Shown here one piece after another: positions 57,898 to 64,000 of a stretch of 64,000 nt of DNA. Source of the stretch: Purpureocillium takamizusanense. Its lineage: Eukaryota; Ascomycota; Sordariomycetes; Hypocreales; Ophiocordycipitaceae. The stretch is taken from assembly GCF_022605165.1 (NCBI RefSeq), contig NC_063077.1, positions 930,001-994,000 on the forward strand, written 5' to 3'. The notes beneath the pieces are model-generated. The model saw only the letters and a program-made list of their open reading frames with translations, was not told the DNA's origin and searched no databases. How positions within the stretch are numbered: the stretch's first letter is position 1; each line of letters begins with the position of its first letter. The translations under genes and the position numbers were made by a program.

Positions 57898-58787
57898 ATG
57901 CATTATTATCTATCAAGATCTGCATGGGCGTTAGGTATGCGCCGCGAGCGCACCAGCGCAATCAATTCTCAGTGTTTGTCACTTGACAATGTTTCCAATT
58001 CCGCCACGACGTGATGTATGAATCAAGTCATGAGATGCCCCTCAGTATGCATCGATGCGCGTCTGGGTGCACCAAGAATCGACCGATCATGACGTGCAAA
58101 ATCTGCAGTCATACATAGACGCAATTTGCACGGAGAACATGTCAATCTGCTTTGGCAATGTTAGCCAATTGCTCACCATCCACAAGATAACCAACATTAA
58201 TGGATGAGAGAGTGCAAGGTTCAGAATATGTAAGAAATTGAATATCACCTATCCTGCCGATACAGCCACTCTGGCGAAGAGAGCCATCGGCAGGAATCAA
58301 TCGCAAATTACCTCATCATAAAGGTGCAGGGAGCAGGAAGTGTGAAAGGGATGCGAGTGCAGGCTTACCTTGGAGTCTGTTCCCGCTTCAAGCTGCCACC
58401 GCTTCTGCGAAAACGCAGGCAGTGGGCGAGGGAGCTGGTACGAAGCAGTGTTGGAAGCTCTCCAGAAGGTTGCAGAGAAATTCTTGGGAGAAAAGTCAAG
58501 CGCTAGTTGGTCCGTGCGTCGTCTCTCGGCGCGTGGCGGCCGGAGGTGGCGGAACCAAAAATCCGAAAATTTTGCTTAGGGCACAGGTTTGAATTTCGCC
58601 CGCACACCCTAATAGCCGAGCGACAAAAAGTCATTGGCGACTCCACGGTGACAACACCTCAAGAATCCAACCACCTCCGAACGACAAACGTCTTCGACTA
58701 TTGGTATGAGAATATCCTCCCGACGCGACGGCGCATCTCCCGAAACGACTCGCGACTGACACAGAACTGCGACAGACAACCGTCACC
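57898..58787. promoter_or_regulatory. Promoter and leader region of eL14
   Basis: Upstream of the ribosomal protein gene. It holds an ACCCTAAT motif at 58606 and an inverted TTAGGGC at 58576. A likely 5' UTR intron lies at 58704-58775 (GTATGA...CTGAC...GACAG), ending 12 bases before the start codon. The rest has nothing I can name. Confidence 0.45.
58606..58613 (+). promoter_or_regulatory. Telobox-like ACCCTAAT upstream of eL14
   Basis: Lies about 175 bp before the eL14 ATG. AAACCCTAA-type elements are known in promoters of ribosomal protein and translation genes in fungi and plants. A reversed copy (TTAGGGC) is 24 bp upstream. Confidence 0.4.
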
Positions 58788-59306
58788 ATGGGCGAAGCAG
58801 TGATTGAGGGATCCAACTGGCGCCTCGTTGAGGTCGGCCGCGTCGTTCTCATCAACGGCGACCACCCCTACGCCGGCCGCCTGGCCACCATCGTCGAGAT
58901 CATCGACCACAAGCGCGTACGTCTATAGCGTTCCTCCTCCGCCGAGCCGAGCCGTATTTGTGGACCAAGAAGTTGACATCATTCATCGCAGGTTCTCGTT
59001 GACGGTCCCTCCTCCGACCCCGCGCTGGCCATTCCCCGGCAATCCGTCCCCCTGTCCAAGTGCCTCCTGTCCCAGTTCGTTATCGAGGGTCTCCTCCGCG
59101 GCTCCCGACACGGCACCGTCAAGAAGCAGTGGGAGAAGGCCGAGATCGACGCCAAGTGGAAGGAGAGCAACTGGGCCAAGAAGCGCGACCAGGTCAAGAG
59201 GCGGAAGGCCCTGACGGACTTTGACCGCTTCAAGGTCATGCGCCTTAAGAAGCAGGCGCGATTCGAGGAGCGCAAGGCTCTGGCCAAGATCAAGGCCTCG
59301 GCATAA
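58788..59306 (+). CDS. rpl14: 60S ribosomal protein L14 (eL14)
   Basis: Exons 58788-58916 and 58992-59306 give 147 residues; the intron is 75 nt (GTACGT...CGCAG). Spliced text [19 protein letters not shown], then [16 protein letters not shown] is the eL14 N-terminal SH3-like domain. The second half is the basic helical tail ([20 protein letters not shown]). The protein is a component of the large cytosolic subunit. The first ATG fits the family start ([11 protein letters not shown]). Length agrees with other fungal eL14 proteins. NAC alpha, another ribosome-linked protein, is encoded just downstream on the same strand. Confidence 0.97.
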
Positions 59307-59960
59307 TTTGGTTGATCAGCAATCGGAGTCGGGGGGATGGATTCGAGGGGTGGCTGGCATTAGAACGAGCGGCATGGAACCGGAAAGGAAAACACGCTGC
59401 GGCGGCAAAGACCGTCGCATTCCTATTTTGCACCCGTTCTGGAAGGGCTGTATGTCACATTTCATCGCACGATGAACCGGCGTCAATACGGAAATTCAGA
59501 AATCAAGACGAATTCAACGCAACACGCGACCGCGTCCACATGTGAAATGACTGTATCTTGTAAATCTGAAGGAACATGCGAGTTCGCATCGACACCGGTC
59601 ATGTCTGGTTTCCGTGCACATCGCTCTCCGTCTCTCCGCCTCATGATGCCCAGTGCTTCGGGCCATCTTCGCCGGAGTGGCTGATTACCTAATGCGGTTT
59701 AGCCGGCGCTGTCCACCAAACCCTAGAATTTCGCCGTACTGTTCCGCAGCACAAACAGCGTGACGACCATCACTAACGCAGCTCAGAACCAAGGAAACCG
59801 GGCTCAACAAATCAGTAAGTACCCAATTGCTGCAGCAATCCGCCGTGGGATTTGACAACGCATCGTACGCGAGAACGCTACCCGGTCGAATTTTTTCACC
59901 CCCGAAAAAGTGGTGGGACATCGAGGCTAACGGCGGCAACCCCCCAACGCAGCATTCAAA
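59307..59960. promoter_or_regulatory. Promoter and leader region of NAC alpha
   Basis: Between eL14 and NAC alpha. It contains AAACCCTAG at 59718. A well-formed 5' UTR intron lies at 59815-59952 (GTAAGT donor, GCTAAC branch site about 25 bases before the CGCAG acceptor), ending eight bases before the start codon. Confidence 0.6.
59718..59726 (+). promoter_or_regulatory. Telobox-like AAACCCTAG upstream of NAC alpha
   Basis: Lies about 235 bp before the NAC alpha ATG, outside its leader intron. Shares the ACCCTA core with the motif before the neighbouring eL14 gene. Confidence 0.45.
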
Positions 59961-60719
59961 ATGGCCAACCCCAGAGTCGAGGAGCTCCCGGACGACGAGA
60001 CCCAGCGCCCTACCGTCGAGGAGCAGGAGGACAGCAGCGATGAGTCCGATGCTGAGGAGGCCGAGGGCAACCTGCCCGCTGGCTCGACCGCTGTAGTCCA
60101 CTCCCGCAACGAGAAGAAGGCTCGCAAGGCCATCGAGAAGCTGCACCTCACCCGCGTGCCCGGCATCACCCGCGTGACGCTCCGCCGCCCCAAGAACGTA
60201 CGTGCCGACTACAGGGGAGAGACTTCGAAGCTTGGTGATGAGGGAGAATGGAACGGATGAGCTGATGGGCATGAAACAGATCCTCTTCGTCATCAACAAC
60301 CCCGAGGTCTACAAGTCTCCCAACAGCAACACTTACATGTGAGTCGCCCCCTTAGTGGTGGCAAACCTTACAGCACATGAGGAAGCTGACAAGCGTGACG
60401 CAGTGTGTTCGGTGAGGCCAAGATCGAGGACGTCAACGCCACTGCCCAGCAGGCTGCCGCTCAGCAGCTCGCCGCCGCCGGTGCCGAGGGTGACCACGCC
60501 GGCCACAACCACGGCGAGTCCAGCAAGGCCGTCGAGGGTGCCGAGACCAAGAAGGAGGAGGAGGAGGACGATGGCGAGGAGGTGGACGCCGAGGGCCTCG
60601 AGGACAAGGACATTGAGCTGGTCATGACCCAAGCCAACGTCAGCCGCAAAAAGGCTATCAAGGCGCTGAAGGAGAACGACAACGACATTGTCAACTCTAT
60701 CATGGCTTTGAGTATTTAA
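59961..60719 (+). CDS. egd2: Nascent polypeptide-associated complex subunit alpha
   Basis: Exons 59961-60197, 60280-60338 and 60404-60719 give 203 residues. The NAC domain (residues about 50-115) reads [43 protein letters not shown] and [11 protein letters not shown]. The C-terminal UBA domain is intact ([20 protein letters not shown], then [10 protein letters not shown]). An acidic linker of Glu/Asp and a His/Gly patch ([11 protein letters not shown]) joins them. The protein pairs with NAC beta at the ribosomal exit tunnel and shields nascent chains. The N-terminal acidic segment ([17 protein letters not shown]) is typical. A 5' UTR intron is likely. Confidence 0.97.
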
Positions 60720-61225
60720 GCACTGCGCGGCGCCGCGGCTGGGACGTTGTTTTCAAGGAGGCTCATGCAGCATGGGCGGCTTTGTATTTTTCGGCAAGAG
60801 CCTCTGGCCTTGCAGGACCATCTTCCTGAAGCAAATAAAGGGATAAATGGCGTCTGCCGGATGCTTAGTGACTTGGACGTGGCTGGGTTTGGGACCAGAT
60901 ACCCCAATATTTGGGATGTTGCCGAGCAGCCTCGCTAATGCGCTCTCATTGCCGTAGTTTGACGACTGAGCTACGATGATGGAAATACTCTTCAGCAGTC
61001 TTGCAACGAACATTTAGAGTACACTTGAGCTTTCCAGTGAAAGCTGTAATGCCCCGCGACATACGTGCCTGGCCTGCTCCTCGGCGCGCACGGCGCTTGG
61101 CGATCACGACTCTAATCACGTGACTGCGGTGGAGGGCGCTCCCCAGTCGGGCAAGTTCGGCAAAGTCAATCAACGCCCATCAACGACATCCTCTCCTCTC
61201 CACGAGACCCCCAGACATCATCAAA
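60720..61225. other. Intergenic region before ATP synthase subunit d
   Basis: Short spacer with the NAC alpha 3' flank and the ATP7 promoter. No gene recognised. Confidence 0.5.
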
Positions 61226-62005
61226 ATGGCCACGGTAAGCGACACCCTGCCAATTGGCGCGCCCGAGACATAGACATCGCCAGTCAATGGCCCCCCGGAG
61301 TCTTCGTCGCTCCGCGCCGCTCCCCCCGCCTTTCCTCGAGAGGCCGTGAGCTAATTTTCTCTCCCTCTCCGAAACAGCGAAGCGCCGCCCTCAAGCTCGA
61401 CTGGACCAAGGTCACCAGCTCGCTGGGCCTTCGCGGCCAGACGGTCGCCTCCCTGCAGGCCTTCAAGAAGCGCAACGAGGACGCCCGCCGCAAGATCGCC
61501 CAGCTGCAGGAGCAGGCCACGACGGTCGACTTCGCGCAGTACCGCTCGACGCTCAAGAACCAGGCCGTCGTCGACGAGATTGAGAAGCGCTTCAAGGCCT
61601 TCAAGCCCGTCACATACGACGTCAGCCGCCAGCTCAAGGCCATCGAGGCCTTCGAGGTCGAGGCCGTCAAGAACGCCGAGGCCACCAAGCAGGTCGTCGA
61701 CCTGGAGCTCAAGGACCTGGCCGCCACGCTGAAGAACATTGAGGAGGCTCGTCCGTTCGAGGACCTCACTGTGGTATGTTGCGCAGGGTGCGAGGTTGTG
61801 AGGGGATGGAATGCTGACGCGTTGTTTTGCAGGACGAGGTTGCCGCCGCCGAGAAGTCGATCGACGAGAAGACCACCCAGCTCATCTCCAAGGGCCGCTG
61901 GATGGTGCCGGGATACAAGGTCCGTGGACCCAGCGTTCGAGAAACCCGCCGAGACAGTACTGACACACTCTACAGGAGAAGTTTGGCGACCTGGCCATTG
62001 TGTAA
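61226..62005 (+). CDS. atp7: ATP synthase subunit d, mitochondrial
   Basis: Exons 61226-61234, 61378-61773, 61833-61919 and 61976-62005 give 173 residues, the family length. The first coding exon has only three codons (MAT), joined to [20 protein letters not shown]. The mostly helical body ([38 protein letters not shown]) and the tail [18 protein letters not shown] match subunit d of the F1Fo peripheral stalk in the inner mitochondrial membrane. Acceptors are AACAG, TGCAG and TACAG. Intron 1 is 143 nt. A longer upstream reading through intron 1 is open for a while but would add an unrelated N-terminus. Confidence 0.95.
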
Positions 62006-62541
62006 TCGACCCAAGCGTCACGTTACCGGAATTCCCTTTGTGTACTCTAGCATTGTAGATACAAGAACTCGAGGCGGCAGACGTCAGTCTCCGCTATACC
62101 CAATCCACCGAAACTTTTCTGTGTGTAGAGACGCTTTGGTTCATAATTTGGTGCAACTAAATGTTTACCATGGTTGGACGCGCATGCGGTGGAAGTGAAG
62201 CCGGAGACCCGGCGACACTGGAGGCAGTGTCGGCTCCTGGCGTCCGCGTATATTGCGAGCGGAAAGAACGTAGACAGGCATCTTCAAACAGGATGCAGAG
62301 GATTACCACAACTAGTCAGTTTGAAGTGTGATCGATACGCGCGCAGGGCAGCCTAAGCTAACCCTCGGCTGTTTTTTACGCTACGATTGTCTAAACATAA
62401 CAAGACCGGCGCAGCAGAATACAAGAAAACAAATAGGGGCCGTCAAACTCCTCCAGCAATGCTCATGCCTCGTCGCCTCGACGCCGTCATATAGCCGTCT
62501 GTCGCCATGCCTCTCTCTCTCTCTGACCTGGGCCGAGCATT
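62006..62541. other. Convergent 3' region between ATP7 and Ubc13
   Basis: Spacer between the two 3' ends; a CT-rich run at about 62508-62524 next to the Ubc13 stop. No gene recognised. Confidence 0.55.
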
Positions 62542-63240
62542 CTATGGCTGCGCATACTGCTTGGTCCACTCCTTTGCCGTGGCGATGGCCGCCTGCTCGT
62601 CCTCCTTCCAACTCTTGGCGACGTCGGCGGCGAGAGGGTCGTCAGGGTTGGGGGCGCCGAGAAGAGCCTGGATGGACAGGAGGATAGTCCGGATTTGCAG
62701 CGCGGGGGACCAGTTGTCTGTGTGCGCACGTGTCAGCTATGCGCGCGCCCCAGGGAATATCGGGGAGCGGAGAGCGGCGAGACGGACTCTTCAGAACATC
62801 GAGGCAGATGCGGCCTAGCTTGTCCACGTTGGGGTGGAAAATCTTGGTCAAGAAGCGGATCTTGGGGGGTGTCATGGGGTAGTCATCGGGGAGGAAGAGC
62901 TCGAGCTTGAAGATGCCGCCTGTACAGTGTCAGCGACTGCCCTTCAGACCGTCGCGTGGGGACTCCTCGTTCGCGACGACGGGGCGACCGACCTTCGTAG
63001 GGCGACTGGGCGGGCCCGTGAATTTCGACATCAAAGTAGCGGAGGTTATCTTCGTGAGGGACGGCGCTGATTCCGGGGACCCTGCAGGCACGAAGCAAAA
63101 CCTCGTCAGTCGGGTGGCCAGGCGCCAGGGCTTGCGCGCACCATAAAGAAGGCGGACCGGGAAAGGGTGGGGGTTCAAAGTGCATACGGCTCGGCCATGA
63201 GGCGCTCCGTCTCCTTCACGATGCGCTTAGGGAGAGCCAT
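62542..63240 (-). CDS. ubc13: Ubiquitin-conjugating enzyme E2 N (Ubc13)
   Basis: Exons on the minus strand, 63188-63240, 62993-63081, 62788-62919 and 62542-62717, give 149 residues. Spliced text starts [34 protein letters not shown]. It continues [21 protein letters not shown]. The catalytic region is [17 protein letters not shown], with the HPN motif and active cysteine, followed by [20 protein letters not shown]. Length and wording match Ubc13, which with a Uev/Mms2 partner makes Lys63-linked chains in DNA damage tolerance. The last intron joins in phase 1, giving LKNNWSP where many homologues have an acidic residue at the first N. Introns are 106, 73 and 70 nt. Confidence 0.96.
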
Positions 63241-64000
63241 TTCGGCCTGTAATGGTGAAGAGGCCCAATGGACCGCGCAGCCAAGCCGGGCTCGTGGGAG
63301 GGAAAGAGGAGCGGCTCAGGGAAAATCCGCTCAGGCGGCAGGCGCTGCGAAGGGGTGCTCGGGGCCAGAGATTGGTGGGGGGGAGACGGCCACGGCGGTC
63401 GATCGAGGGGTGATGCGGGCGAGGTTGAAGTCTGCGGCGGCGGCGGTGACGATGGGAATCAAAAGTGGTGACTCTGGGCCGTGGTGGGAGGGTGATGCGG
63501 CGCGACCGAAGGTGGGGTTCACCCTTGCGACCGGGCCTGTGGGTGCAAGGCGGGCGGAGGTGGTCGCGGGGCTGATGGAGGCCCTGTGCTACAGCGGCCC
63601 AGGGCTCCAGCTTCCATCCTAGGTACTGTACCTCCAGGTGGTGACGGGAGTGTGAGGGGACTGCCCGCCCTGCCCTCCTTGGCACCCTGGAGGTGAGGCG
63701 ATGCGCGGGCAGTGAGCGCGGCACTGCACGGCAGCGCTGGAGGCACCTTGCCCGGCGGCGAGTGTCCAGTGCCGTCGTGCTGAGTGAGGTCCCCAGGCGT
63801 GTTCCAGGCTTCCATTGGGGCTATGATGACAGGGAGCAAGGTCCATCCATGAAGCAGCAGAAGCAAAACCCAATGCGTGGCCGCGAGACCCTACCTACAG
63901 GTAAACGTGACGTGCCTACGTAGTTTGCAGCCATTTAAAGACACATGAAAAGAACGAACCATTTTCAGAAGCATCGACATCCGAGGCCATCCCATGACAT
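63241..64000. other. Upstream region of Ubc13 to the window edge
   Basis: Promoter and leader of Ubc13, GC-rich. ORFs on both strands are compositionally biased and unsupported. No start of a further gene recognised before the window ends. Confidence 0.45.

Noticed and set aside
58572..58610. Possible tRNA T-arm (GGTTTGAATTTC)
   Set aside because: No matching acceptor, D or anticodon arms could be drawn around it. No convincing tRNA was found elsewhere, although without a covariance search some could be missed.
1..64000. CRISPR arrays, operons, prokaryotic promoters or ribosome binding sites
   Set aside because: The sequence is eukaryotic; the tandem repeats found are coding minisatellites or simple repeats without spacer structure.

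Overview
The window is nuclear DNA of a filamentous ascomycete. Genes carry many short (50-270 nt) introns with fungal GTNNGT donors and CTRAC-type branch sites just before CAG or TAG acceptors. Several gene families are typical of Pezizomycotina: a fungal STAND/zinc-finger NTPase, a Rom2-type Rho1 GEF, Fmp46 and small secreted cysteine-rich proteins. GC-rich coding with long intergenic regions would fit Sordariomycetes, perhaps Hypocreales. That placement is an impression and was not tested. Gene models below were spliced by hand; reading frames were checked for divisibility by three, but no transcript evidence was available.

Layout. 1-6.4 kb looks like an accessory segment: the C-terminal part of a STAND (NACHT-like) protein with zinc fingers, a short inverted-repeat element, and a proline-rich protein with an unfamiliar C-terminal domain. 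6.5-22.2 kb is mostly housekeeping: PET191 (complex IV assembly), a Ppn2-like phosphoesterase, transaldolase, Tudor-SN, Cu/Zn superoxide dismutase and a cytochrome P450. 22-36 kb is gene-poor. It holds two secreted-protein genes: a seven-exon 12-cysteine protein with duplicated 21-nt exons, and a glycine-rich pentapeptide-repeat protein. Between them is homogentisate 1,2-dioxygenase. 36-56 kb has the Rho1 GEF, a mitochondrial pyruvate carrier subunit, the complex I B8 subunit, a very large unrecognised protein interrupted by a single in-frame TAG, an Fmp46-like thioredoxin-fold protein and a fatty-acid-desaturase-like protein. 57-63 kb is dense and housekeeping: a small hydrophilic protein, ribosomal protein eL14, NAC alpha, ATP synthase subunit d and Ubc13.

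Functional themes. Mitochondrial function is well represented (PET191, MPC, NDUFA2/B8, Fmp46, ATP7), but these genes are scattered and there is no operon-like logic. eL14 and NAC alpha, both ribosome-associated, are neighbours and both carry an ACCCTA-type telobox motif upstream. No biosynthetic cluster, CRISPR array, rRNA or convincing tRNA was seen.

The most unusual items are the 12-cysteine secreted protein built from symmetric phase-0 mini-exons, two of which are tandem copies that each encode one heptad; the large gene at 46149-51316, where a 51-nt in-frame segment ending in TAG can be an intron or a readthrough stop; and the 12- and 19-nt internal exons of transaldolase.
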